Below, in pieces: positions 1 through 7,817 of a stretch of DNA of 50,170 nt. How positions within the stretch are numbered: the first letter of the stretch is position 1; each line of letters starts with the position of its first letter. This stretch comes from Thermoanaerobacterium butyriciformans. Its GTDB lineage: Bacteria > Bacillota > Thermoanaerobacteria > Thermoanaerobacterales > Thermoanaerobacteraceae. The notes under the pieces were generated by a model. It ran no database searches and had not been told where the DNA came from. It saw only the letters and a program-made list of their open reading frames with translations. Both the position numbers and the translations under genes were made by a program. The DNA lies in contig NZ_JAGGLT010000024.1 of assembly GCF_017874545.1 (NCBI RefSeq), positions 1 to 50,170 on the forward strand, in the 5' to 3' direction.

Positions 1-94
1 TACATTAAATCTTAATGAACCGCCGTATACCGAACGGTACGTACGGTGGTGTGAGAGGACGCTGAATAAAATAATTATTCAGCTCCTACTCGAT
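1..94 (+). mobile_element. Group II intron, 3' end only (domains V and VI)
   Basis: Domain V is visible at 19-50: nine pairs (19-27 with 42-50), a two-base CG bulge at 40-41, an upper stem 28-31/36-39 and a four-base loop. The triad position reads CGC (21-23). Domain VI follows: stem 61-69/75-83, then 56-59/84-87 and 53-55/89-91, leaving A88 bulged as the expected branch point, six bases before a predicted 3' splice site after AT at 93-94. The rest of the ribozyme and any maturase ORF lie to the left of the window. The intron is on the plus strand, facing the 3' end of hemL, and does not interrupt hemL. The subclass cannot be fixed from this piece. Confidence 0.8.
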
Positions 95-102
95 TGCATT
101 TG

Positions 103-1395
103 CTATGCTGAAATTTCTCTCGCTGCTTCAAAGCTGGCTTCTATTGTTCTATCAATGTCTTCATTGGTGTGAGCAGTGGATAAGAAAAAAGTTTCATACT
201 GAGACGGTGGCAGATATATGCCTCTTTTTAACATGGCTTTGAAATATTTAGCAAATAAGTCTGTATTTGATTTAGTGGCTGTTTCAAAATCGTAAACATT
301 GCCTTCTGTGAAAAACATGCACATCATTGTACCGACTCGATTTATTTTGACATTTATGCCATTTTGCCTCATGCTTTCATATAATCCCATACAAAGTCTG
401 TCAGCTTTTTTGTCAAGTTCATCATAGATAGAAGGGTCTTCTGATAATACATTTAATGTTTCGTACCCTGCCACCATTGCAAGAGGGTTTCCTGATAATG
501 TACCTGCTTGATAAACAGGTCCATCAGGCGATATCATCCTCATAATATCCTCTCTTCCACCATAAGCGCCAACAGGCAAACCGCCTCCAATGATCTTTCC
601 AAATGTTGTTATGTCCGGATTAATGTTATATAACCCTTGAGCACATGTGTAAGATACTCTAAATCCAGTCATAACCTCGTCGAATATGAGAAGTGAACCA
701 TATGACTCTGTGACTTTCCGCAAAGTCTTCAAAAATCCCTCTTTAGGCGGAACAGTGCCCATGTTTCCTGCAATAGGTTCAACAATAACTGCGGCGATAT
801 CTTCTCCATATTTTTTAAATATCTCGACTATCAAGTCACTGTCGTTGTACCTTGCTATTATGGTGTTTTTAGCTATTTCACTTGTTACGCCTTTTGAATC
901 TGGTGTCCCGAATGTAAGAGCACCGGACCCTGCCTTGATGAGGAGGCTATCGGAATGGCCGTGGTAACATCCTTCAAATTTTACTATGATATTCCTTTTT
1001 GTGTATCCTCTTGCCAATCGTATGGCGCTCATAGTAGCTTCTGTACCCGAATTCACCATTCTTATTATTTCCACAGATGGTACAGCTTCTTTGATTTTTT
1101 CAGCTAATTTGATTTCTATTTCGGTGCAAGCCCCAAAACTTGTGCCACTTTCCAACTGATTTTTTAAAGCATTGACTATGCGGGGATTACAATGACCCAG
1201 TATAAGTGGACCCCATGAGAGAACGTAATCTATATATGTATTTCCATCTACATCTTCTATATGGCTGCCAAAGCCTTTTTTTATGAAAATGGGATTTGTT
1301 CCAACGGATTTAAATGCCCTTACGGGACTATTTACGCCACCAGGCATAAGAGTTTTGGCTTTTTCAAAGAGAATATTCGACATTTCATAGCTCAT
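103..1395 (-). CDS. hemL: Glutamate-1-semialdehyde 2,1-aminomutase
   Basis: PLP enzyme converting glutamate-1-semialdehyde to 5-aminolevulinate, the second step of C5 tetrapyrrole synthesis. The 430 residues match the usual length. The PLP lysine is K267 in [18 protein letters not shown]; the cofactor aspartate is D239 in LLIFDEV; the NSGTEA phosphate-binding segment is at 115-120. The ATG overlaps the upstream sirC stop as ATGA (1392-1395), so translation is probably coupled, with GAGAGGG upstream. A second ATG four codons in is possible but less well placed. It is the last gene of a hemB-sirC-hemL operon; its stop lies nine bases from the end of a group II intron on the opposite strand. Confidence 0.96.
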   Translation of the reverse strand: MSYEMSNILFEKAKTLMPGGVNSPVRAFKSVGTNPIFIKKGFGSHIEDVDGNTYIDYVLSWGPLILGHCNPRIVNALKNQLESGTSFGACTEIEIKLAEKIKEAVPSVEIIRMVNSGTEATMSAIRLARGYTKRNIIVKFEGCYHGHSDSLLIKAGSGALTFGTPDSKGVTSEIAKNTIIARYNDSDLIVEIFKKYGEDIAAVIVEPIAGNMGTVPPKEGFLKTLRKVTESYGSLLIFDEVMTGFRVSYTCAQGLYNINPDITTFGKIIGGGLPVGAYGGREDIMRMISPDGPVYQAGTLSGNPLAMVAGYETLNVLSEDPSIYDELDKKADRLCMGLYESMRQNGINVKINRVGTMMCMFFTEGNVYDFETATKSNTDLFAKYFKAMLKRGIYLPPSQYETFFLSTAHTNEDIDRTIEASFEAAREISA

Positions 1396-1979
1396 TTTTT
1401 ATCATTCCCTCTCAAAATATTGTACTTATTTATGATATCGTCGTATAATTTTATTTTTTCTTCCTGTGTAGCAGAAGTTGTTTTGAGTTTATCCCTCAGA
1501 TTGCTTAATTCAGCAATAAGATTTTCAACATCATCTTCAAACATATTGCCAAGCATTTCTTTTATTCGCTTTGCTAATAACGGACTTTTCCCATTTGTTG
1601 ATACAGATATAGTAAGATCACCTTTTTTCATGACAGAAGGAACTATGAATGTAGAAAGCTCCTTGTCATCTACTACATTCACAAGTATATTTTTTTTCTT
1701 ACATTCGTTAGAAATCTCTTTGTTTATGATTCTATCATTTGTTGCTACAACAACCAAAAAGTAATTATCAACATCATTTTTTTGATAGCTTCTTCTTATC
1801 AAATTAACTTTATGGTTTTTAGGCAGTTCCAAGATCTCATCTGTAAAATACGAGGATAATGCTGTAACAGTTGCGCCAAATTCAAGTAAAGATAATATTT
1901 TTCTGTAAGCTACTTTACCACCACCTATGACAAGACATTTTTTGTTTAAAATATTCAACATTATTGGATAGTAAGCCAT
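1392..1979 (-). CDS. sirC: Precorrin-2 dehydrogenase / sirohydrochlorin ferrochelatase family
   Basis: Stand-alone Met8p/CysG-N-terminal type protein of 195 residues, lacking the methyltransferase half of CysG. It starts with a Rossmann fold: the glycine loop [11 protein letters not shown] is at 17-27. The [15 protein letters not shown] stretch near 127-141 is typical of the family's helical region. The expected role is NAD-dependent oxidation of precorrin-2 to sirohydrochlorin; whether it also inserts iron cannot be read from sequence. Its 5' end overlaps hemB by 19 bases with AAGGATG as ribosome binding site. Siroheme is the cofactor of the sulfite reductase encoded divergently at 3124, which fits the location. 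Confidence 0.88.
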   Translation of the reverse strand: MAYYPIMLNILNKKCLVIGGGKVAYRKILSLLEFGATVTALSSYFTDEILELPKNHKVNLIRRSYQKNDVDNYFLVVVATNDRIINKEISNECKKKNILVNVVDDKELSTFIVPSVMKKGDLTISVSTNGKSPLLAKRIKEMLGNMFEDDVENLIAELSNLRDKLKTTSATQEEKIKLYDDIINKYNILRGNDKK

Positions 1980-2935
1980 TTTGCAACATCCTTAGCAAAG
2001 TAGGTTATTATGATATCAGCGCCAGCCCTTTTTATTCCAGTCAATGATTCCAAAACTGCTGATTTTTCATCAATATATCCCATCTGAGATGCGGCTTTTA
2101 TCATTGAGTATTCACCGCTTACATTGTAAGCTGCGATTGGGATATTGAAGGTATCTTTTGCCCTTCTTATTATATCAAGATACGGCAGTGCTGGTTTTAT
2201 CATTATTATGTCAGCACCTTCCTCTATATCAAGTGAGATTTCTCTTAAAGCTTCGTCAGAGTTTGCAGGATCCATTTGGTATGACTTCCTATCGCCAAAT
2301 TGCGGTGCTGATTCTGCTGCTTCTCTGAAAGGACCATAAAATGACGATGCATATTTAGCGCTGTAAGATATTATTGGTGTGTTTACATATCCATTTTCAT
2401 CTAAAATGTCTCTTATTGCTTTTACACGCCCATCCATCATGTCAGAAGGTGCTACGATGTCTGCACCCGCTATCACATGGGATAAAGCGATTTTTGCAAT
2501 GTATGAAGTCGTTTCGTCGTTTTGTACATAGCCATCTTTTACAATGCCACAATGGCCGTGACTTGTATATTCGCACATGCACACATCTGTTATAATAAGC
2601 ATTTCAGGTATTGCATTTTTTATGGATTTTATGGCTTGTTGAATTATTCCGTTTTCGTCGTAAGCTTCAGAGCCTAATTCATCTTTTTTTGATGGTATGC
2701 CAAAAAGCAGTACGGCGGGTATTCTTAAATCATATACTTCTTTAACCTCTTTTACGAGGTTGTCTACAGAATAACGATAGACTCCAGGCATTGCCACAAT
2801 TTCTTCTTTTATATTTTCACCAGGTACGACAAACATAGGGTATATCAAATCATCTACGCTTATAGACGTTTCCTTTACCATCCTTCTTATAACTTCATTT
2901 GTTCTAAGCCTTCTTGGCCTCTTTAGCAGTCTCAT
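1961..2935 (-). CDS. hemB: Porphobilinogen synthase (delta-aminolevulinate dehydratase)
   Basis: Condenses two 5-aminolevulinate molecules to porphobilinogen. 324 residues, normal length. Zinc-ligand cysteines C119, C121 and C129 are in [14 protein letters not shown]; the Schiff-base lysines are K194 ([15 protein letters not shown]) and K247 (IMIKPALPY). The presence of all three cysteines predicts the zinc-dependent class. First gene of the minus-strand operon, with GAGGTG seven bases before the ATG. hemA, hemC and hemD are not in the window, so this is a partial tetrapyrrole cluster. Confidence 0.97.
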   Translation of the reverse strand: MRLLKRPRRLRTNEVIRRMVKETSISVDDLIYPMFVVPGENIKEEIVAMPGVYRYSVDNLVKEVKEVYDLRIPAVLLFGIPSKKDELGSEAYDENGIIQQAIKSIKNAIPEMLIITDVCMCEYTSHGHCGIVKDGYVQNDETTSYIAKIALSHVIAGADIVAPSDMMDGRVKAIRDILDENGYVNTPIISYSAKYASSFYGPFREAAESAPQFGDRKSYQMDPANSDEALREISLDIEEGADIIMIKPALPYLDIIRRAKDTFNIPIAAYNVSGEYSMIKAASQMGYIDEKSAVLESLTGIKRAGADIIITYFAKDVAKWLTIQ

Positions 2936-2964
2936 GATAACACCTCACTTTTTATTTTATTTAT

Positions 2965-2970
2965 ATTATA
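2965..2970 (-). promoter_or_regulatory. Probable -10 of the hemB-sirC-hemL promoter
   Basis: Reads TATAAT on the minus strand, 30 bases upstream of the hemB start. The -35 region about 17 bases further upstream is poor (CTGTAC), which suggests activator dependence or an extended element. It lies next to the inverted repeat at 2994-3015. Confidence 0.5.
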
Positions 2971-2993
2971 TCAACTTTTTGATTGATGTACAG

Positions 2994-3015
2994 AACACAT
3001 TATCAAAATTGTGTT
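2994..3015. promoter_or_regulatory. Inverted repeat between divergent hem and sulfur operons
   Basis: AACACA and TGTGTT are separated by 10 bases. The repeat sits just upstream of the hemB promoter and 22 bases upstream of the -35 of the sulfur operon promoter, so one bound regulator could affect both. The regulator is not identifiable from sequence. Confidence 0.35.
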
Positions 3016-3037
3016 TAACAGTTCAATTAAAATTAGA

Positions 3038-3066
3038 TTGACATTAATAAAACGATGTGTTAAATT
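3038..3066 (+). promoter_or_regulatory. Promoter of the sulfur assimilation operon
   Basis: TTGACA (3038-3043), 17-base spacer, TAAATT (3061-3066). A near-consensus sigma-A promoter about 58 bases before the sulfite reductase start, which has AAAAGGAGG ahead of its ATG. Confidence 0.75.
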
Positions 3067-3123
3067 ATAAAAAAGAAATCCATAAATTCATATCTGTTTA
3101 CTATGAATTAAAAGGAGGATAAA

Positions 3124-3996
3124 ATGATTTTCAATGATGATTTAGTGAAGGCATTAAAAGATGGTGGATTTATTAAACAAAAGCAAAAAGACTATTATTC
3201 GATAAGAATAAGAGTAGTCGCTGGTAATATAACTGCTGAACAGATGAGGAAAGTATCAGAACTTGCTGAAAAGTATGGTAGGGGATATGTCACATTTACA
3301 GTAAGACTGGGGATAGAGATTCCATGGGTGCACTACACTAAATTACAAGAAGTCAAGGAAGAAGTTGAGAGAATCGGACTTGCAATGGCTGGCTGTGGAC
3401 CGAGAGTAAGACCGATTGTAGCCTGCAAAGGTACTGTTTGCCCGTATGGATTAATTGATACGCAAGGTTTAGCAAAAAAACTGGATGACGAGTTTTTCCC
3501 AACACCTGGTTTTCCACATAAATTCAAGATGGGCATTTCAGGTTGCCCTAATAATTGTACTAAACCTCAATTTAACGATATCGGATTTCAAGGGCAGGTA
3601 GAGCCTGAACTTAATGAGGATTTATGCACAGGTTGCGGACTATGTGCGGATGTTTGCGAAGCGAAAGCAATTTCGATTAAAGATGGTCTTGCTGTAAGAG
3701 ACGATGATAAATGCATTTATTGTGGTTCATGCATAAGGGTGTGTCCAATGGATGCATGGAAGAAAAAAAGAAGTGGAGTAGCAGTCTTTGTGGGCGGCAA
3801 GTTTGGCAAAAAGTACAACTTTGGATACCATATTGCAGACCTTGTTGATGTAGAAAAAATACCAAACATTATTGAGAAAACAATGAATTTTTACAAGAGC
3901 AATGGGATCAGCAAAGAAAGGCTTTATGACACAATAAATAGAGTCGGACTTGAAAATTTCAAAAAAGAGGTTTTAGAAAATGAAGATGAAAAGTGA
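3124..3996 (+). CDS. Compact siroheme sulfite reductase with ferredoxin domain
   Basis: Predicted to reduce sulfite to sulfide. Only 290 residues, about half the length of plant- or CysI-type enzymes. N-terminal ferredoxin-like half-domain (about 15-70), then the siroheme/4Fe-4S coupling cysteines as CX5C (C101, C106) and CX3C (C141, C145), then an inserted 2[4Fe-4S] ferredoxin: C168-C171-C174-C178 and C197-C200-C203-C207. The architecture is that of AsrC-like or DsrA-like small reductases. As first gene of the operon with APS reductase (cysH) and ATP sulfurylase downstream, it is most likely assimilatory. The electron donor is not obvious; no AsrA/AsrB genes are adjacent. Confidence 0.88.
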   Translation: MIFNDDLVKALKDGGFIKQKQKDYYSIRIRVVAGNITAEQMRKVSELAEKYGRGYVTFTVRLGIEIPWVHYTKLQEVKEEVERIGLAMAGCGPRVRPIVACKGTVCPYGLIDTQGLAKKLDDEFFPTPGFPHKFKMGISGCPNNCTKPQFNDIGFQGQVEPELNEDLCTGCGLCADVCEAKAISIKDGLAVRDDDKCIYCGSCIRVCPMDAWKKKRSGVAVFVGGKFGKKYNFGYHIADLVDVEKIPNIIEKTMNFYKSNGISKERLYDTINRVGLENFKKEVLENEDEK

Positions 3997-4007
3997 GGAG
4001 TGTAGCT

Positions 4008-4217
4008 ATGAATATCAAAGTAAATGGCAATGATCAAAAAATTGACAGAGAGTATACTGTAAGGGAATTGTTAGATGTATTAAACGTTAAAATGAAAGAA
4101 TATGTAACGGTTCAACTTAATGATGAAATATTGTCAAGAGATGATTTTGATAAAATAATTGTAAAAGACGGAGATACAGTTGAATTCCTCTATTACATGG
4201 GAGGAGGAAGTAGATGA
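4008..4217 (+). CDS. hcyS: ThiS/HcyS-like sulfur carrier protein
   Basis: 69-residue beta-grasp protein that would carry sulfide as a C-terminal thiocarboxylate. The ThiS-like core (MNIKVNGN, then YTVRELLDVLNV and VKDGDTVEFLYYMGGG) is clear. The chain does not end in Gly-Gly: it ends GGGSR, so two or more residues must be removed before activation, the job expected of the JAMM peptidase two genes downstream. I chose ATG 4008 because GAGGAG lies seven bases upstream; an in-frame GTG at 3993 overlaps the previous stop and sits before that site. The order carrier-E1-peptidase-MetY is that of the Wolinella homocysteine pathway rather than thiamine synthesis. Confidence 0.85.
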   Translation: MNIKVNGNDQKIDREYTVRELLDVLNVKMKEYVTVQLNDEILSRDDFDKIIVKDGDTVEFLYYMGGGSR

Positions 4218-5035
4218 ATTTTTCCAATGAACAGTTAGAAAGGTATTCGCGTCATATTATATTAAAAGAAGTTGGCGCCAAAGGTCAGGGAAAAATATTA
4301 AATTCAAAGGTTTTGATAGTAGGAACAGGTGGACTTGGAGCACCGGCAGCTATGTACCTTGCGGCAGCAGGTGTTGGAACAATAGGATTAGTAGATTATG
4401 ATAAGGTAGATTTATCCAACCTTCAAAGGCAAATAATTCATAGAACAAAGGACATTGGCAAAGACAAAGTTATATCTGGCAAAGAGACAATCAACGAGAT
4501 GAATCCTGATGTAAATGTAATAACATATCATGAATGGATAAGCTCTAAAAACATAATTGATATCATAAATGATGAAGATTACGACTTTATAATTGACGGT
4601 ACGGATAATTTTCCGGCAAAATTCTTAATAAATGATGCTTGTGTGCTTATAAAGAAACCTTTCTCACATGCCGGAATAATAAGATTTGAAGGTCAAACGA
4701 TGACATATGTACCTGGTAAAGGACCGTGTTATAGATGTGTTTTTCAAGATCCGCCGCCGAAGGATGCCGTTCCTACTTGCAGACAGGCAGGAGTGCTTGG
4801 AGTCATGGGTGGGATAATTGGTACGATCCAAGCGACAGAAGCATTAAAATATATACTTGGAGTTGGCGAACTTTTAACAGGCTATTTATTGACATTTGAT
4901 GCGCTAAAAATGGAATTCAGGAAGATAAAAATATCAAGGAGAAAGAGCTGTCAAGTTTGTGGTGTCCATCCTTCAATAAAAGAGCTGATAGATTATATAG
5001 GGCCACAATGCGATCTTAAGGAGGATTACAAATGA
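4214..5035 (+). CDS. hcyF: E1-like adenylyltransferase (ThiF/MoeB/HcyF family)
   Basis: Activates the C-terminus of the sulfur carrier by adenylation. 273 residues: ATP-binding Rossmann loop GTGGLGAP at 37-44, acidic DGTDN at 128-132, zinc cysteines C172/C175 (CYRC) and C246/C249 (CQVC), and a TCRQAG segment with C189 at the usual crossover-loop position. No rhodanese domain is present. The start overlaps the carrier stop as ATGA with GGAGGAGG upstream, so the pair is translationally coupled. By sequence alone ThiF or MoeB remain possible; the neighbours favour HcyF. Confidence 0.88.
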   Translation: MNFSNEQLERYSRHIILKEVGAKGQGKILNSKVLIVGTGGLGAPAAMYLAAAGVGTIGLVDYDKVDLSNLQRQIIHRTKDIGKDKVISGKETINEMNPDVNVITYHEWISSKNIIDIINDEDYDFIIDGTDNFPAKFLINDACVLIKKPFSHAGIIRFEGQTMTYVPGKGPCYRCVFQDPPPKDAVPTCRQAGVLGVMGGIIGTIQATEALKYILGVGELLTGYLLTFDALKMEFRKIKISRRKSCQVCGVHPSIKELIDYIGPQCDLKEDYK

Positions 5036-5445
5036 TAATACTGTCAAAGAATGATTATAAAAAAATGTTGGATCATGCGAAGAAAGAAAGTCCTATTGAA
5101 GCATGTGGCTTACTTGCAGGAATAGTAGATGGTGAAAAGAAATTTGTTAAGGAAGTTCGTTTACTGACTAATATAGATAGAAGTCCTGAGCACTTTTCAA
5201 TGGATCCGAAAGAACAATTTGAGGCTTTGAAGCATTTCAGAGAAAACAAATTTGTGCTTATTGGGAATTTCCACAGTCATCCTCAATCACCTGCGAGACC
5301 TTCTGAAGAAGACAAAAGATTGGCATTTGACAGTAAACTCAGCTATTTAATATTGTCACTGATGGAAAAAGAAAACCCTGTCTTAAAGAGTTTCATAATT
5401 GAGGATGGGAATAGCTATGAAGAAGATATTTTAATTGAAGATTAA
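5032..5445 (+). CDS. hcyD: JAMM/MPN+ metallopeptidase (HcyD/Mec-like)
   Basis: Zinc isopeptidase-type protein of 137 residues, essentially a bare JAMM domain. All catalytic positions are present: E23 (ESPIEACG), H81 and H83 (HSHP), S91 and D94 (SEED). In Mycobacterium (Mec) and Wolinella (HcyD) such enzymes trim or release residues from the sulfur carrier C-terminus. Here the carrier carries an SR tail after its glycines, giving the peptidase an obvious substrate. ATGA overlap with the E1 gene and AAGGAGG upstream. Confidence 0.88.
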   Translation: MIILSKNDYKKMLDHAKKESPIEACGLLAGIVDGEKKFVKEVRLLTNIDRSPEHFSMDPKEQFEALKHFRENKFVLIGNFHSHPQSPARPSEEDKRLAFDSKLSYLILSLMEKENPVLKSFIIEDGNSYEEDILIED

Positions 5446-5469
5446 AAATTTTGGAAAGGAAGTATAGTC

Positions 5470-5727
5470 ATGAAAGATATAAAAGCTGACAGTTTTATAG
5501 ATATAACTGATGTAGTATGCCCTATTACTTTTGTCAAAGCAAAAGTGGCTATAGAAGATTTAGAAGATGGGCAAATCCTTGAAGTAAGAATGAATGAAGG
5601 AGAGCCGATTAAGAATGTGCCATCCAGCTTTAAAGATGAGGGACATAAAATATTAAATGTTATAAATAACCGAGATGGGACTTATACGATATTTGTTAAA
5701 AAGGGAGGCCTTGTCAATGAGGTTTAA
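5470..5727 (+). CDS. TusA/SirA-like sulfurtransferase
   Basis: 85-residue TusA-fold protein. The sulfur-carrying cysteine is C17 in DVVCPITFVKAK, the family CPxP motif with Thr in place of the second Pro. GQILEVRMNEGEP and the GHKI segment are typical of the fold. Lying between the carrier peptidase and MetY, it may relay sulfur as a persulfide in this pathway; that is an inference. GGAAGG precedes the ATG, and metY begins inside its last codons (11-base overlap). Confidence 0.85.
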   Translation: MKDIKADSFIDITDVVCPITFVKAKVAIEDLEDGQILEVRMNEGEPIKNVPSSFKDEGHKILNVINNRDGTYTIFVKKGGLVNEV

Positions 5728-6943
5728 TACAAAGCTATTACATCTAAATTATGGACCTGATGAAAAGACTGGAGCCTCATTGACGCCTATATATCAATCT
5801 ACATCATTTAGCCATTCGGCAGAGGAACTGGAGAATATATTTAAAGGCAGCGAATATGGCTTTACATATACGAGAATAAATAACCCAACCATTGAAGCTT
5901 TTGAAAGAAGGATTGCATCACTGGAAAGCGGAATAGGGGCAGTTGCATGTTCCTCAGGAATGGCTGCTATAGCTTTAGCTATTTTAAATATCTTGAAGAC
6001 TGGTGATGAAATACTATCTGGTTCAGGAATATTCGGCGGGACTTATGAACTATTTAAAGATTTCAAAAACTTTGGTATTACTGTAAAATTTGTAAAAGAT
6101 AATTCCATAGACGCTTTTAAAAGATCAATAACTAATAACACAAAATTGATTTATATCGAAACGATTGGAAATCCTAAATTAGATGTTCCTGATATAAAAA
6201 GTCTTTCAGTTCTGGCACACGAAAATAAAATTCCTTTAATCGTTGATAATACTGTAACTACTCCATATTTAATTCGACCGATAGAAATGGGTGCAGACAT
6301 CGTTATACATTCAACATCAAAATTTATAAATGGACATGGAAATTCTATTGGTGGAGTTATAGTCGATTCTGGTAAATTCAATTGGGATTTTAATAAATAT
6401 TCAATGCTTAAAAAGTTCGAAAAATATGGACAATTTGCTTATCTGGCAAAGCTTAGGAAAGGCCTTTTTAGAAATATTGGTGCGTGTATGTCTCCATTTA
6501 ATGCATATCTTAATAATTTGGGTTTAGAAACGCTTGGAATAAGGATGGAAAGGCTATGCCAGAATGCTTATGAGTTAGCTGTTTTTTTGAAAAAATTTGA
6601 TAAAGTGCTATCAGTTAACTATCCAGGGCTTAAAGAAAGCCCATTTCACGATATTGCTAAAAGGCAGTTTGGTGATGGATTTGGTGCTGTATTGACAATT
6701 CGTGTAGGTTCTAAAGAAAAAGCGTATAAAATGATTAACTCTTTAAAGTATGCAACAAATATCACGAATATAGGTGATACACGTACGCTTATAATTCATC
6801 CATCATCTACGATTTTTGCTGAAAGCAGTGATGAAGAAAAAGAATTCATGGGAGTGTTTGACGATTTAATAAGAATCTGTGTTGGACTGGAAGATATAGA
6901 AGATTTAAAAGAAGATTTTATGCAGGCTATTGATGGGTTATAA
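5717..6943 (+). CDS. metY: O-acetylhomoserine sulfhydrylase family (Cys/Met PLP enzyme)
   Basis: PLP gamma-replacement enzyme of 408 residues. The PLP lysine is K202 in HSTSKFINGHG; YTRINNPT and SSGMAAI are the family's cofactor and substrate motifs. It would make homocysteine from an O-acylated homoserine, using sulfide or, as in Wolinella, the thiocarboxylate of the HcyS-type carrier. ATG 5717 is preferred because GGGAGG is nine bases upstream; an in-frame TTG at 5675 lies inside tusA without a ribosome site. Cystathionine gamma-synthase or lyase activity cannot be excluded from the family alone, but the operon supports MetY. Confidence 0.88.
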   Translation: MRFNTKLLHLNYGPDEKTGASLTPIYQSTSFSHSAEELENIFKGSEYGFTYTRINNPTIEAFERRIASLESGIGAVACSSGMAAIALAILNILKTGDEILSGSGIFGGTYELFKDFKNFGITVKFVKDNSIDAFKRSITNNTKLIYIETIGNPKLDVPDIKSLSVLAHENKIPLIVDNTVTTPYLIRPIEMGADIVIHSTSKFINGHGNSIGGVIVDSGKFNWDFNKYSMLKKFEKYGQFAYLAKLRKGLFRNIGACMSPFNAYLNNLGLETLGIRMERLCQNAYELAVFLKKFDKVLSVNYPGLKESPFHDIAKRQFGDGFGAVLTIRVGSKEKAYKMINSLKYATNITNIGDTRTLIIHPSSTIFAESSDEEKEFMGVFDDLIRICVGLEDIEDLKEDFMQAIDGL

Positions 6944-7005
6944 TTTTTACTTAAATTATAAGTATTACGATATGTTTACTAATAATTATTTTGTGAGGTG
7001 TTAAT

Positions 7006-7806
7006 ATGGATAGATTAGATATGTTGGAAGCTGAAAGTATATACATATTAAGAGAGGCTTATAAAAGTTTTGGCAAACTTGGAATGTTGTGGTCGGTTGG
7101 GAAAGACTCTACAGTAATGTTGTGGCTTGCTAAAAAAGCTTTTTTTGGACATTGCCCGTTTCCCTTTATTCATATAGATACGACATATAAAATACCCGAA
7201 ATGATAAGATTTAGAGATAAGATTGCGAAGGAGTATAATCTCGACCTTATCGTCTACACAAACTGGGATGCTATAAATAATGGCATGGGTCCGGAAAAAG
7301 GCAGATTAGTTTGCTGTAAGGCACTAAAAACAGATGCATTGCAGCATGTGATAGATAAGTATAAATTTGAAGGATTGATTGTGGGTGTGAGAAGGGATGA
7401 AGAAGGTTCAAGATCGAAAGAGAGGATTTTTAGTGAACGAAATAAAGAGTCTGAGTGGAATTACACAAACCAGCCTCCAGAGCTTTGGGATCAGTTTAAG
7501 ACAGATTTCCCGAAAGGTAATCATATCAGAGTACATCCTATATTGAACTGGACTGAGTTAGATATTTGGCAATATATAAAAAGGGAAAATATACCGGTTG
7601 TTGATTTGTATTTTGCAAAGAACGGCAAAAGGTATAGAAGCCTTGGATGTGCGCAATGCACAGGACAAGTAGATTCAAATGCCTCAACAGTTGATGAAAT
7701 TATAGAAGAATTAAAGCACACAAATATCAATGAACGGGCTGGAAGGGCTCAAGATAGAGAAGATGCTTATGCTATGCAAAAATTGAGGAAAGACGGTTAT
7801 ATGTAA
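7006..7806 (+). CDS. cysD: Sulfate adenylyltransferase subunit 2
   Basis: ATP sulfurylase catalytic subunit making APS from sulfate and ATP. 266 residues with the PP-loop [10 protein letters not shown] at 31-40, [11 protein letters not shown], and the CysD-specific tail ending QKLRKDGYM. Follows metY after 62 bases with GAGGTG upstream and precedes cysN by 11 bases. A normal-length family member with no missing motifs that I can see. Confidence 0.95.
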   Translation: MDRLDMLEAESIYILREAYKSFGKLGMLWSVGKDSTVMLWLAKKAFFGHCPFPFIHIDTTYKIPEMIRFRDKIAKEYNLDLIVYTNWDAINNGMGPEKGRLVCCKALKTDALQHVIDKYKFEGLIVGVRRDEEGSRSKERIFSERNKESEWNYTNQPPELWDQFKTDFPKGNHIRVHPILNWTELDIWQYIKRENIPVVDLYFAKNGKRYRSLGCAQCTGQVDSNASTVDEIIEELKHTNINERAGRAQDREDAYAMQKLRKDGYM

Positions 7807-7817
7807 GGAGGATAAAA

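Noticed and set aside
1261..1764. 167-codon open frame on the plus strand across hemL and sirC
   Set aside because: It is antisense to two well-supported genes, has no ribosome site, and its composition is that of a mirrored AT-rich coding strand.
4008..5445. Thiamine thiazole module (thiS-thiF)
   Set aside because: No thiG or thiH nearby, a JAMM peptidase and metY are present, and the genome has a Thi4 gene under a TPP riboswitch in this same window.
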